In this document: one piece after another, positions 41,801 to 49,741 of the stretch
Position numbering within the stretch: the first letter of the stretch is position 1
Layout of the letters: every line of letters starts with the position of its first letter
From: Asterias amurensis
Taxonomy: Eukaryota > Echinodermata > Asteroidea > Forcipulatida > Asteriidae
Reading direction: 5' to 3'
DNA length: 64,000 nucleotides
Assembly: GCF_032118995.1 (NCBI RefSeq)
Contig: NC_092648.1
Location: forward strand, 5,285,001 to 5,349,000
Notes under the pieces: generated by a model
What the model saw: only the letters and a program-made list of their open reading frames with translations
What the model was told of the DNA's origin: nothing
The model's database searches: none
Position numbers and translations under genes: made by a program

Positions 41801-42492
41801 AAGAGCACCGGACTTAATCTCTTGCGTTTGTAATCAGCAGGGGTTCGAGTCCTGGTCTTGATAGTTGTGTCCCTTGAGTAAGATACTTTACCAAAATTGC
41901 TTTGTCCTTCTGATGAGACATTCAGTCGTATGTCCCATGTACTGAAATTGGTAGTGCTCATAAAAGAACCCTAAACACTTGTCTCGGAAGAGTAGGGGTT
42001 AACCCCAGTGTTCCTGGTACATTACACGCACCCTTGTTTACAGGTTTCCTCAGGCTTGTGCGCTACAGTGATTATGTTCACTTATTGAGGAAGAGTAGGG
42101 GTTCACCCCGGTATTTCTGGTTCATTGCAAGCACCCTTGTTTACAGGTTTCCTCAGGCTCGTGCGCTACAGTGATTGTGTTCACTTATTGAGGAAGAGTA
42201 GGGGTTCACCCCGGTATTTCTGGTTCATTGCAAGCACCCTTGTTTACAGGTTTCCTCAGGCTCGTGCGCTACAGTGATTGTGTTCACTTATTGAGGAAGA
42301 GTAGGGGTTAACCCCAGTGTTCCTGGTTCACATAACAAGCACCCTTGTTTACTGGTTTCCTCAGGCTTGGGAGCTGCAGTGATTAATGGTTTTAAATAGA
42401 AATATATAATGATAATAATGAAGACAAAGTGGAAAATTTTCGAACGCTTTCTTTATTTTTTACAGCCAAGCAAGAAAGGCAAGAATAAGTAA
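14711..42492 (+). CDS. PPP1R21: PPP1R21 orthologue, C-terminal part (last three coding exons)
   Basis: Exons 14711-14809, 39481-39609 and 42466-42492 join in frame (all phase 0) to give the final 84 residues and a TAA stop. The residues join as ...NVTQLQ|DELQTTTRNYENQLSMM... and end SKKGKNK, which I recognise as the conserved C-terminus of protein phosphatase 1 regulatory subunit 21 (human end resembles DEL-TTT--YE-QLSMMS-HLCSMNE and a Lys/Ser/Asn-rich tail). The segment is rich in Glu, Lys, Gln and Leu and reads as coiled coil. In mammals PPP1R21 is subunit Fy-2 of the FERRY complex, a Rab5 effector on early endosomes that binds mRNA. Upstream exons lie before the window or were not recognised in 1-14710. 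The identification is by remembered family sequence; no alignment was run. Confidence 0.88.
14868..15345. mobile_element. Two SINE-H copies in opposite orientation
   Basis: 14868-14965 reads plus (GGGGAGGTGGTGC...CCAAGCCTACATAAC). 15052-15345 reads minus and includes a tRNA-like head with GGGATTCGAACCCACACC. They start just downstream of the first PPP1R21 exon here and could pair as inverted repeats in the transcript. Confidence 0.7.
15805..16620. repeat. Series of local tandem duplications
   Basis: 15805-15955 and 15957-16095 share AAAGCGGGTAC and TTCAGTTTTGTGA. Near 16145-16280 a ~78-bp unit (GATGTTTATA) repeats. 16270-16620 repeats a block with AAGGCAAAAGTCCCCCATCC and CAAAACTGTTG. Confidence 0.7.
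17990..18545. repeat. G-rich ~170-bp tandem repeat
   Basis: GTAGGGGACTGTTGGGG-type motifs start units near 17998, 18165, 18338 and 18464. The last unit is shortened. Every unit holds several runs of 5-12 G. Confidence 0.85.
18582..18739. mobile_element. Family C element, right end missing
   Basis: Starts GGGCCCAATTTCACAGAGCT and holds TTATGCTTACCAGAATAAGG; the closing TIR is absent. Confidence 0.75.
19263..19920. mobile_element. Two adjacent family C elements
   Basis: 19263-19461 is complete (AGGCCTAATTTCATAAAGCT to TATATGAAATTGGCCC). The second opens with the same GTCAGCAAGGCCTAATTTC at about 19467 and closes GCTCTGTGAAATTGGGCCC at 19920, with unrelated sequence inside. Confidence 0.75.
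20009..20154. mobile_element. Family D palindromic element
   Basis: GGGTGGATTTTACAAAGAGT to ACTCTTTGTGAAATCGAACC; same words as at 13911. Confidence 0.75.
22300..22565 (+). repeat. ~135-bp tandem duplication
   Basis: GGCCTGACGTTTCGATCCTA and GATGTATACAATAAAACTAA each occur twice in order. A diverged single copy of the first half is near 45365. Confidence 0.8.
22735..22800 (-). mobile_element. tRNA-like SINE head (third family)
   Basis: Minus strand reads AGCTCTGTTGGTAGAGCG ... GGTTCAAATCCCACTC, with A- and B-box-like motifs. Flanking GGGGTTGAACAAAGAATTGA resembles text near 63340. It lacks a paired acceptor stem, so it is not scored as a tRNA gene. Confidence 0.55.
23047..23419. mobile_element. 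Family B TTAA MITE
   Basis: Starts TTAAAGCCAGTGGACACTTT; the far end CCAAAAGTGTATAATGGCTT TAA is its diverged complement. The interior (GGCCCACACTTCGTGTATCA, ACCTTCTGTAAACCCTGTAA) recurs at 31005. Confidence 0.85.
23850..24187. mobile_element. Family E TTAA MITE, decayed
   Basis: Start ATAAAGGGTTTGGGTACTTT and end TACAAAAGGTATCAAAACGC TTTAA are imperfect complements. Contains GAGGTGCTGTAGTTTTTGAG shared with 41407 and 46032. Confidence 0.7.
24418..24796. mobile_element. Family F TTAA MITE
   Basis: TTAAAGGAACAATACAAAAT to TCTAATGTTCCTTTAA, 379 bp. TIR about 12 bp plus TTAA. Confidence 0.75.
24995..25145 (-). mobile_element. SINE-A2 copy, partial
   Basis: Shares CCCCTGGGTAAAGAGAAGC and a tRNA-like head containing ACTCGAACCCACATC with the copies at 4795 and 55170. 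Confidence 0.65.
25768..26705. repeat. 21-bp (42-bp dimer) minisatellite
   Basis: About 44 degenerate copies of a 21-bp unit alternating between TTAAGTTTGTTGCCCCATCC and TTTAGTTCTTTGCCCCATCC forms. Being a multiple of three, it creates long open frames with a Ser-Leu-Leu-Pro-His-Pro repeat, which I regard as non-coding. Confidence 0.93.
27110..27480. repeat. Degenerate TGATGCCCCT-type repeat
   Basis: A run of imperfect ~12-bp units resembling TGATGCCCCTTGGTGC. Units are too diverged for exact copy counting. Confidence 0.6.
29559..29749. mobile_element. Family C element
   Basis: GGACCCAATTTCATAGTGCT to GCAGCTCTGTGAATTTGG, 190 bp. Confidence 0.8.
29890..30228 (+). mobile_element. Family A MITE, 5'-truncated
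   Basis: Begins inside the element at GTAATGGGGAGAGGTTGATA and ends ACCAATAGTGTCCAGTGTC TTTAA. Confidence 0.85.
31005..31365. mobile_element. Family B TTAA MITE, decayed right end
   Basis: Starts TTAAAGCCATTGGACACTTC and tracks the copy at 23047 through ACCTTCTGTAAACCCTGTAA. The right TIR has lost its last bases. Confidence 0.8.
31494..31797. mobile_element. 304-bp foldback element
   Basis: Arms start TAGCCTTGTC and end GACAAGGCTA. The inner arms are near-perfect (ACCGTGGGGTCGAAGCATGG and CCATGCTTCGACCCCACGGT). Confidence 0.8.
32590..33150. other. Unique, relatively GC-rich island in the long intron
   Basis: Contrasts with AT-rich flanks. Both strands have ~100-codon frames, which is expected of GC-richer DNA. 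No splice-bounded exon is convincing. Confidence 0.3.
33426..33617. mobile_element. Family C element
   Basis: GGGTCCAATTTCATTGAGCT to GCTCTATGAAATTGGGC. A partial copy follows near 33820-33893. Confidence 0.8.
34020..34443 (-). mobile_element. Family A-related MITE with different centre
   Basis: TTAA ends and outer parts match family A. The usual central palindrome is replaced by a different inverted pair around GGCTTCAGGCCTGG and GGCTTCAGGTCTGA. Confidence 0.8.
36485..36650. mobile_element. Family C element
   Basis: GGGCCCAATTTTATAGAGCT to TGTGCAATTGGGCCC, with GCAGGATACCAGTCACAG inside. Confidence 0.75.
36738..36800 (-). mobile_element. SINE-B head fragment
   Basis: GGGATTCAAACCCATGACC and TTGCTAGAGTAGATGTCTTA match only the tRNA-like end of the family. 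Confidence 0.5.
37348..37733 (-). mobile_element. Family A MITE, full length
   Basis: 386 bp between TTAA sites; TIR AAGACACTGCACACTATTGG; central palindrome present. Confidence 0.9.
38729..39114 (-). mobile_element. Family A MITE, full length
   Basis: 386 bp between TTAA sites; TIR AAGCCATTGGACACTATTGG; central palindrome present. Confidence 0.9.
39160..39385 (-). mobile_element. SINE-B (tRNA-derived) upstream of PPP1R21 exon
   Basis: Minus strand begins with tRNA-like ATCTCGGTGGTCTAGTTGG, then GGTTCGAATCCCACCC, body with CATCGGTGTATGGG-like sequence and GATGCAAATT end. About 95 bp before exon 39481. Confidence 0.8.
39481..39609 (+). CDS. PPP1R21: PPP1R21 exon (second from last)
   Basis: Acceptor gtttttgcag precedes 43 codons beginning DELQTTTRNYENQLSMMSEH, the most conserved block of the PPP1R21 C-terminus; donor is aaa|gtaaga. 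A SINE-B copy ends about 95 bp upstream and another starts about 35 bp downstream, both in the same orientation. Confidence 0.92.
39645..39830 (-). mobile_element. SINE-B downstream of PPP1R21 exon
   Basis: Same family, slightly decayed (part of the tRNA-like B box is missing), about 35 bp after exon 39481-39609. Confidence 0.75.
39912..40195. mobile_element. Family C element with insertion
   Basis: GGGTCCAACTTCATAAAGCT to TTTATGAAATTGGCCCC. About 90 bp of foreign sequence (near 39965-40055) splits the left half. Confidence 0.75.
40335..40550 (-). mobile_element. SINE-B copy
   Basis: CATACACCGATGTCTGTTAG, ACTCGGGTTGGATGCG and CCAACTAGACCACTGAGATT, same order as the copy at 39160. Confidence 0.75.
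41407..41802. mobile_element. Family E TTAA MITE
   Basis: TTAAAGGATTTGGGTACTTT at the left, GATCCTTTAA at the right. The two halves form a long foldback around GCTGTAGTTTTTGAGAAATG. Confidence 0.87.
41987..42400 (+). repeat. Four tandem 103-bp copies of a SINE-A 3' part
   Basis: GAAGAGTAGGGGTT starts at 41987, 42090, 42193 and 42296, exactly 103 bp apart. Each unit carries GTTTACAGGTTTCCTCAGGC (one copy ACTGG), also found singly near 6090. It lies in the last PPP1R21 intron, 66 bp before the final exon. Confidence 0.9.
42466..42492 (+). CDS. PPP1R21: PPP1R21 last coding exon with stop
   Basis: Acceptor tattttttacag is followed by eight codons, PSKKGKNK, then TAA at 42490-42492. The short basic tail after the coiled coil matches the Ser/Lys/Asn-rich end of the family. 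The phase agrees with the preceding exon. Confidence 0.88.
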   Translation, partial: PSKKGKNK

Positions 42493-42639
42493 CGCAGAGG
42501 CTCAGCATTTACACAATCTACAGTCTCTGATCGATGGCATGACATCATCCTATAGTGGTGCGCTACATCGACCTCAGACAGTGTCAAAAAACAAGACTCG
42601 GCAGGCAACCCCAGTGGACAGCGACCACAATAAATTAGT

Positions 42640-43260
42640 TACCTCATCCATAGGTTACTTCAACTAACCACTCTAAACGGTTTACAACATCAAGTTACAA
42701 CCGTGTAAAGGTTACCTCAAGGAACAGGTAAACCCAACAGGTTAACTCAACAAACAGACAACCAGTGTGAACGGTTTACTTCATTGGCCATGTGAAAGTA
42801 GTTTTACGCGTTACCTTAATGAACACTTTTATCAGGTTACCTTACCGGCCAGGGTATGATAGTACAAGTTACCTCAATGGACAGGTAACCAATGCATTGT
42901 AAACGGGTTGCCTTATGGACCAGGTTACAATGGTGGACAGGATACCTCAACAGATTGTAGACCACTGTAACCACTGTTAAGGGTTTACCTCATGGACAAA
43001 CAGTCACAGGGGTTTAAAGTTTACCTCAACAGACAAATAACCGCTGTAAACAGGTAAACTCAAAGGCATATGTTTGCAGTGGTGTACAGGTCATCTCAAC
43101 AGGCAGATAGCCACTGTAAGATGCTTACCTCATTGGAATATGATTACAATGGTTTAAAGTTTACCTCAACAGACAGATAACCCCTGTAAATGGGTTATCT
43201 CATGGGCTAGGCTACAACAGTATACAGGAAACCTCACCAGTTACTCACCCACTGTGAACA
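42640..43260. repeat. Degenerate ~68-bp repeat in the PPP1R21 3' UTR
   Basis: TTTACCTCAACAGACAGATA-like blocks fall about 68 bp apart (around 43019, 43087 and 43156). Earlier units are more diverged. Confidence 0.8.
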
Positions 43261-43287
43261 AATTATAAAGGGAACTATTGACAATAT

Positions 43288-43525
43288 TGACCCATTTCAC
43301 CTGACGTCATCATCAGAAAAATCTTGAATGCGCCATACTGGTGGGCAATTTCATTGTGGTTTTTATATATAACTCTATGCATAGAGTATGCTGTGCGTTA
43401 TGCAGTGAAGTGCGCGTTTTAGGCGACGCGGCGTTAATACACGTAAACCTAACTTGCCCACTAACATGGGAAGCGTGGCATCAGTCGCCGCGTGTGACAC
43501 GCGTGCAAGGGGTCAATAGCACTAT
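43288..43525. repeat. Family J repeat downstream of PPP1R21
   Basis: Longer copy of the repeat at 58283, beginning ACCCATTTCACCTGACGTCA and ending CACGCGTGCAAGGGGTCAAT. Confidence 0.7.
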
Positions 43526-44443
43526 TCAGCCCTTTTCACATGAGCAATTTAGCAGGGGTCCTTTGCTTTATTTTCACATGGTTGTGAAATTTGACAAATT
43601 GCACTTTGCATGAAAGGAAAACGATGATTAAGCTCTTCAAGGTCTGTATTCAATTCTTCTGGAACATTTCAAGGGTCCGGACGTCAGACAGAATTTTCTG
43701 CTCGCGGAAGTTTTGACGAAAGACTTGCGCAAAATCATCATTTTGAAGAGAACCTTTGTTTAATGCTTGTAATATTTTGTACTTTATCTATGTGAAAGCT
43801 TGCTAAATCGATCATGCATGAGGACAACAAATAAACAAGCGGTGCTCATGAAAATTTGTAGCAAGGGACAATAGTTAATTGTTCAACATGTGCAAAGGGT
43901 TTTGGAGTGCATGAGGTACATCCAGTAGATTTCATAACATTATTATGAGATTATGTGTTTTTTTTTTTACAATTCTGAGTAACCAATCAAAGGTTGTGTA
44001 TACATGTAATACACAGTTCTTTATTCATTATGTCAACCACAAAATAGAGAAGTCATTTCTCTCTATCAAATTATACCTTTTGGATTTCCCCCTGTGAAGT
44101 TGGAATTAGACCAACATGATGTGTTGCAAAAATAATTATTATTATGAGCAAACTGTTGGCAGTAATTATGTACATTCTACTCTTAAATAGTCACTGAAAT
44201 GTTGTAAAAGAGCTGACTTAAAAAAGCCCCAAACAAAGTTTTCCTGCAGGCATGATATTCTTTCTAGGTTTTTTCCTGGTGGCAGATTGTTTTCACCCTT
44301 GGGAAAAGTCTTGCATGTTTACTAACCTTATACTTGATAAAATGTTCCTTGTACTCAATCAACTGTTTAAACTTTTTTTCTAAGGTCCAACTATCATGCC
44401 AGTTTTCAAAATTGTTTATTTATTTTTTTATATTTTTCTTTTA

Positions 44444-44705
44444 TGCAAGTTGCCTGACACACAAGGCCTGACTGCCACTTCAAGGTGTGGGCTACAATTA
44501 TTTTATTACAGAGGTCGTTGCCACCTACTCCTAGGGCTGAAACAGGGTTTTCCCTTTCACAGTCCATACGAATGTAGGCTTGGGTATCTTCAATTCGAAG
44601 CCTAGCAGGTAGAGCAGAATGCACTACCTCCCCAATTTTATGTAGCAAGTTTCAAGACCTTGGATCGGAACCCACACCCTGCCAATCCGACCCAATCCAT
44701 CACCA
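44444..44705 (-). mobile_element. SINE-H copy
   Basis: Carries CACTTCAAGGTGTGGGC, CCTAGGGCTGAAACAGGG and CTTGGGTATC as at 15052; the tRNA-like head is degraded (CGGAACCCACACC). Confidence 0.7.
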
Positions 44706-45575
44706 TATTTAGATAAAAAAAAACTTAAATAAAAAACTTTCCTTTTTAGAGTTTGATTTGATATCAAGTCCATGATTTTGTATTAAATGTTGTAGGTATC
44801 AATATAAACCACAAATGTTTTAGGGTAAGAACAAAGAAAGAAGTTTTGGATGCATATGTGGCAGTGACCATTCTTACTCGAAAAGATATTGTATTAAAGA
44901 ATAATCCAAAATTGACTTTTCACTGCGTCAAATTAACATTTTTTCTTCTTACTTCAAGTAATAAGTCAAAAGCTTAAAAAAAATGCCAAGCTGAATTTTC
45001 TGAACTTAAACTCTTAAATCTCATAGGGTATGATGAGCACTAAAGCATTATTTGACATTTAATTCGTTTGTGCTTTGTGTAATTCTTGCTGAAAATATTT
45101 TTAATTTACAGTAGAGTTAAATTTATGTTCTGAATATTACATAATATGAGATGAATAATGTTAGATGAAATTGATATAGTATATTGAAAATTGTAAATAA
45201 ATTGTGTATGATTTACAGTGCACTCTAGCTAAAATCAGAAATGCTGTTTTTATATAAATTGTTTGTGACTTTTTTTGTAGTTTTGAGTTTTACCATGGAC
45301 CAGATTTTAAATCGTGAGTATTAAAAAACCGTGAGCAATTTTGTTCGTTCAAAAACATAGCTAGTGGCCTGACGTTGCGACCCTTAGCTGAGTCTTTGAA
45401 GGCTGAGAAAGTTTCTGCTAGAGTAAAAATGTCAGACCACTAACTCTTTTTTTTGCATTTATACCATATATGTGCTTTTGGTTGGTAAGTAGTTTGCAAC
45501 AGTTCGTTCTATTTTCCCAATGCCAGGCCTCATACTTCACAGAGGCAATGAAAGGGCATTGCCTTCATGCCCCCT

Positions 45576-45640
45576 GTGCCCAATTTCAGAGAGCTGCTAA
45601 GCAAATGTTTTCGCTTAGCAGCTCTATGAAATTGGGCCCT
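45576..45640. mobile_element. Minimal family C element
   Basis: A 65-bp palindrome: GTGCCCAATTTCAGAGAGCT and AGCTCTATGAAATTGGGC with almost no interior. Confidence 0.75.
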
Positions 45641-45918
45641 GATCATTGCCCCTTGAAATGCTTCAGTAGAAATTTACAATTTCCTCATAGGGTACTGAGG
45701 AGATAATGCCTTGGTGCCCTTGCCCTTTCAAAAACAAAAGAAAACAAGCCTACAATTGTACTCCCAACTCCTTATTGCATTGTCAAAGGAAAGTCCATCA
45801 TGTTGGACAAGAAAATTCCTTTCCATCTTCAAGTTTTCCAAAAGTATACTACATCTTGAATCTAACATTCTTCGTCCGAATAATTGCCTTTAATTGATGA
45901 CTCTCGTTTGAATTACAG

Positions 45919-46002
45919 AGTAACAGCAACTGGATTGATAATTACTGGATTGTAAAAGAATGGACTGAAGCCAAGATTCACTTGCAAGTTACAGAAGCCA
46001 AG
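45919..46002 (+). other. Candidate unannotated exon (28 codons)
   Basis: Open 84-bp segment between gaattacag and aag|gtatac, phase 0 at both ends like the PPP1R21 exons. The encoded peptide (starts SNSNWIDNYWIVKEWTEAKI) has no family I recognise. It lies 3.4 kb beyond the PPP1R21 stop. Confidence 0.2.
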
Positions 46003-46031
46003 GTATACACATTTTGTTTATTAAAAATCAA

Positions 46032-46451
46032 TTAAATGGTATATGTACTTTTTCCTAACAAAAAACACAATATCCACAGATATACATTAAACTTACACAG
46101 TTTGAAGATTATGATAGTAGAAAGCTTCCCTTGAAATTTAACTTACTGAGGTGCTGTAGTTTTTGAGTAAAAGTAATAATTTTCGTCTCGGTTTTAGCAT
46201 GTAAAAACGTATTAACCAGTTATGATATGGTTTTGGTATAATATCATAACTGGTTAAGGGGATTTTACATGCTAAAATAGTTTTGGTCTCATGAGACCAA
46301 AACTATTTTGTGACTTGTTTTACTCATTTCTTAAAACTACAGCACCTCAGTAAGTAATATTTGAAGGGAAGCTTTCCACTATCATTATCTTCAAACCCTG
46401 TAAGTTTAATTTAAATCTGTGGACATTTTGAAAAAGTACCAATTCCTTTAA
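46032..46451. mobile_element. Family E TTAA MITE with inner palindromes
   Basis: TTAAATGGTATATGTACTTT to CCAATTCCTTTAA. The core holds two further nested palindromes, including a perfect 36-bp one at 46274-46309. Confidence 0.87.
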
Positions 46452-46634
46452 ACGGGGAACCACACGTGTGCACAATCATACCAGGCTTCTTTTATTTAGA
46501 TTGCTGCAATCAAAATAAGCAACAGTGATTCAAATGCTATTGATATTTGTTGTGTGTTTCAACAGGTTTTTTTTACACATAAATATTTGTGTTTATTGTT
46601 TACCACTTGCTTTTTCTGTATGCTGTCTGCCTCT

Positions 46635-47008
46635 CTAAAAAATAATAAGAAGATAAATAATATTGAAGTCTTATACAGCGCACGTATCTACCAAACAAGG
46701 TACTCAAGGCGCTGAGTATATACAAACTTTCAGAAAGATAGGTTATTGAAGTTGTGAATTCTGAGACCCAATTATGTAGCACATTATTAAGGTCAACAAG
46801 GGGCTTGGGGGAATTTAGCAGCCACAGCTAGGAGTACCGGAGCGAACCCCATCTCTTTAATTGCACTGGGTTCTTTTTTACACAAAACATGGGACCAACG
46901 GCTTTATGTCCCATCCAAAGGACGAAGCAACAGTTAAGTGTCTTGCTTATGGACACGAGTGTCACGGCTGGGGATTCGCATCCACACTCTGCTGATCAGA
47001 AACACTAG
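46635..47008 (-). mobile_element. SINE-A copy, nearly complete
   Basis: Same family as 2269-3270: AT-rich tail and GCGC-containing end near 46650-46685, tRNA-like head (CGAATCCCCAGCCGTGACA-like, one B-box base changed) near 46955-47008. Confidence 0.8.
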
Positions 47009-47224
47009 AAATGTATATCTCTTTCTCTTTCTGTATATCTCTGTCTCTCTTTCATGTATTTGCACTGGACTGCTTCTTTTACACTTACATTTATATACCT
47101 GTTGATGTGTATTGTGTTTTCTTTTAGCCGCTGTGAAATATTCTGCATGAGTAGCAGAACAGTAACAAGAACAACAGTAGCCATTGTTGGTGAAAAAAGA
47201 AATAAATAATTGTAAGTATGTGAT

Positions 47225-47535
47225 ATTATTAATCTTTGGTTTGACCCTTACACTGATGATTGTAAGCATCGAATTCTAAGTACTTTCCCGAGCTCGGTGA
47301 AAAAAATCATCGGCATATAACTTGGATTGGATTCGATCCCCTTACCATTGCAATTCCATAGCAGTGTCTATTAACTAGACCACCAAGATTTCCCTGTAGC
47401 TTGAGGCAGTTTGAATTCTATGTTTTAGCATGGATACTGCAATAAGTTATGCAATTGATAGATTCGAACCCACAACCTTTGCAATTCTAGAGCAGTATCA
47501 TACCAACTAGACTATCCAGATTGCCCGATAGCTAT
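47225..47535 (-). mobile_element. SINE-B copies (one full, one partial)
   Basis: 47225-47425 is decayed but complete in order. 47455-47535 repeats only the tRNA-like end (GATTCGAACCCACAACC, CCAACTAGACTATC). Confidence 0.65.
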
Positions 47536-47756
47536 TATTGTGGATATTATTGTGTCAGCAAACAGTTTTTTTGAAGTTCATTGGCATAAGATAAAGATGT
47601 CCTCATCATTGTGTGAACAAACACCTGACTAGACTTAAACTTCCATTATCAAGATAAATTCACTGGCTCTGTTGATTAATAGACGTCCGTGGGAGTTGCA
47701 TTGGGCTAGTTTTTGTTCAGGTTCATGCAAGGAAAGTTTAGCAGTTGAACCTGGAT

Positions 47757-48140
47757 TTAAAGACACTGGACACTATTGGTAATTGTCAAAGACTAGCCTT
47801 CACAGTTGGTGTATCTCAACATATGTATAAAATAACAAACCCGTGAAAATTTGAGCTCAATCGGTCGTCAAAGTTGCCAGAAAATAATGAAAGAAAAAAA
47901 CACCCTTGTCACATGAAGTTGTGTGGTTTCAGATATTTGATTTCGAGACCTCAACTAACTTGGAGGTCTCGAAATCAAATTTGTGGAAAATTACTTCTTT
48001 CTCGTAAACTACGTCACTTCAGAGGGAGCCGTTTCTCACAATGTTTTATACTATCAACCTTTCCCCATTACTCATTACCAAGTAAGGTTTTATGCTTATA
48101 ACTATTTTGAGTAGTTACCAATAGTGTCCACTGCCTTTAA
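47757..48140 (-). mobile_element. Family A MITE, full length
   Basis: 384 bp between TTAA sites; TIR AAGACACTGGACACTATTGG. Confidence 0.9.
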
Positions 48141-48398
48141 CATATCTCTATCAAAGACTCATGTTCTTTTCAGAAATGTAAGTTTCTGTCATGAGAAACA
48201 TTTTGGATGATGAGATGGGTGGTTTGGTTTGCTTTATAGTGGTATCTTTCCTCGCCTTTCAATTCAACAAACATTAATGTTTGTTGATGTTGTACATTCT
48301 ATGTTTTAGCATGGATACTGCAATAAGTTATGCAATTGACAAATAGTACATTTTAAATTTGCATCGGGATAAAGAATATTTATAGAGTTGTAACCAAA

Positions 48399-48414
48399 GG
48401 TTCTTTTCAGAACC
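48399..48414 (+). other. Histone-type 3' stem-loop motif
   Basis: GGTTCTTTTCAGAACC is a 6-bp stem with a TTTC loop. It is flanked by CCAAA before and ACCCC after, as at metazoan replication-dependent histone mRNA ends. No histone coding sequence precedes it in this window. Confidence 0.5.
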
Positions 48415-48619
48415 ACCCCAACTCATTAGAGATAGTCATTACATGGTGTTACCGCAAACCTTTCTATACCGTATTTCCACCATGCAAAGTTTCAAATTCT
48501 ACTGATGTTGTACATGTACATGTAATAATGTAGTGATGTACTAGTTAAACCCCACAAAGTGAACAAGCATTCTCCTGAAGACGAGCAGAGTACACTGTTC
48601 AAAGCCTCAAGACCTAACC

Positions 48620-48635
48620 GGTTCTTTTCAGAGCC
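48620..48635 (+). other. Second histone-type 3' stem-loop motif
   Basis: GGTTCTTTTCAGAGCC, same loop, one T-G wobble in the stem, 221 bp after the first. Followed by AACAC and not the usual ACC. Confidence 0.4.
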
Positions 48636-49140
48636 AACACTCCCTTAAAGGGATTTTACACGTGCTTGTACGCCCTAATTTACTATTCATATTTATATTT
48701 ATAGTTACTTTTGAATAAACATTTTTCTTATACTAATTTGAATACAAGTTAAACCAACATTACTCTTGTCTTTGTAAGTCTATGTAAATCGGATGTTTCA
48801 AAGTTCACAAATATGAAAAACCTATTTATACACTTAATTATGCCAATGACTGATAACGGCCAAATGTCCATGTGCCGAAGATCGGTCAAACGGATGTAAT
48901 TTAGCCATCTGTGGACCGGTTTTGCCTCATGAACTTGTTTGAACTCCCCTATCTCAGACAAAAAAATATACATTTTAGTTATTGGTTTCATCACTGATGT
49001 TTGAAGACCAATATTTTGCGACTTTGCGATTCTAGGGTAGTGTCATATACCAACTTGTTGGTTATGGGTTTGAATCCCACGCGATTAAAATGCCCTTGAT
49101 TCGTTTCACAACCCTTGAAGTCTGTAGAAGTTGCATTAGT

Positions 49141-49412
49141 GGCGTGTCATGGCCTAGCGGTTAAGAAACCAGAATTCAAATTCTGGTGTTTTGTGATCAG
49201 AGTGTGGGTTCGATACCCAGTTGTTTTACACGGTTTCCTTAAGCGAGACACCCAACCATGATGCTTCAACCTTTGGAAGGGACATAAAGCCGTTGGTCCC
49301 GTGTGTTGTGTAATGCATGTTAAAAAAAAACAGTGCACTTATTGAAATAAGAAGGGGTTCACCAGGGTGTTCCTGGTTTGGCAGCATATTGCGCTACTGC
49401 ACCTTATAGCTA
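49141..49412 (+). mobile_element. SINE-A copy, plus orientation
   Basis: A box-like TGGCCTAGCGGTTAAG and B box GGTTCGATACC at the head, then the family body with AAAGCCGTTGGTCCCGTGTG. It ends about 330 bp before the ATG of protease 1. Confidence 0.75.
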
Positions 49413-49489
49413 TTACATGGTGTTATGTAAAAGGAGTAGGTCTCATAATTCAAAACGTAGTCCCACATACATAATTCATTGAACTATAA

Positions 49490-49741
49490 ATAATCAACTA
49501 ATCAAACAAACTTTTTGTGAGAATTAGGTTGAGAACACAATTCTATCTAGGGCGGCAAACTTTGTCAGTTTCTTGCCAATAAGAACAACCTTATTTACTC
49601 ACAATCATAAAAGGCACCTGTTTTGTCTCACACACAGAGATCTGCAGATAATTAAAAGCATATAAATATGAGTGTCTCATCTTGGGATGGTCATTCGGGA
49701 GTGGAGTTTTGCGGCTGACCATTCATTGTACCTCTCTCACC
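49490..49741 (+). promoter_or_regulatory. Promoter and 5' UTR of protease 1
   Basis: TATAAATA at 49661-49668 is 81 bp before the ATG. An AGATAA (GATA-type) site is at 49646-49651, a CACCTG E-box at 49615-49620, and ACAATCATAAA at 49601-49611. The block from the E-box to the ATG is nearly the same in all three genes. The 5' UTR would be about 50 nt. Confidence 0.75.

Larger units (their letters stand above)
42493..43834 (+). other. PPP1R21: Probable PPP1R21 3' UTR
   Basis: No coding sequence follows the stop. About 620 bp of degenerate ~68-bp tandem repeat (42640-43260) comes first, then a family J repeat, and then an AATAAA at 43829-43834, the first plausible polyadenylation signal seen. The true cleavage site is inferred. 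Confidence 0.4.
43530..49490. other. Interval between PPP1R21 and the protease array
   Basis: About 6 kb of AT-rich DNA with the repeats, the candidate exon and the stem-loops listed above. No other gene is supported. Confidence 0.6.
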
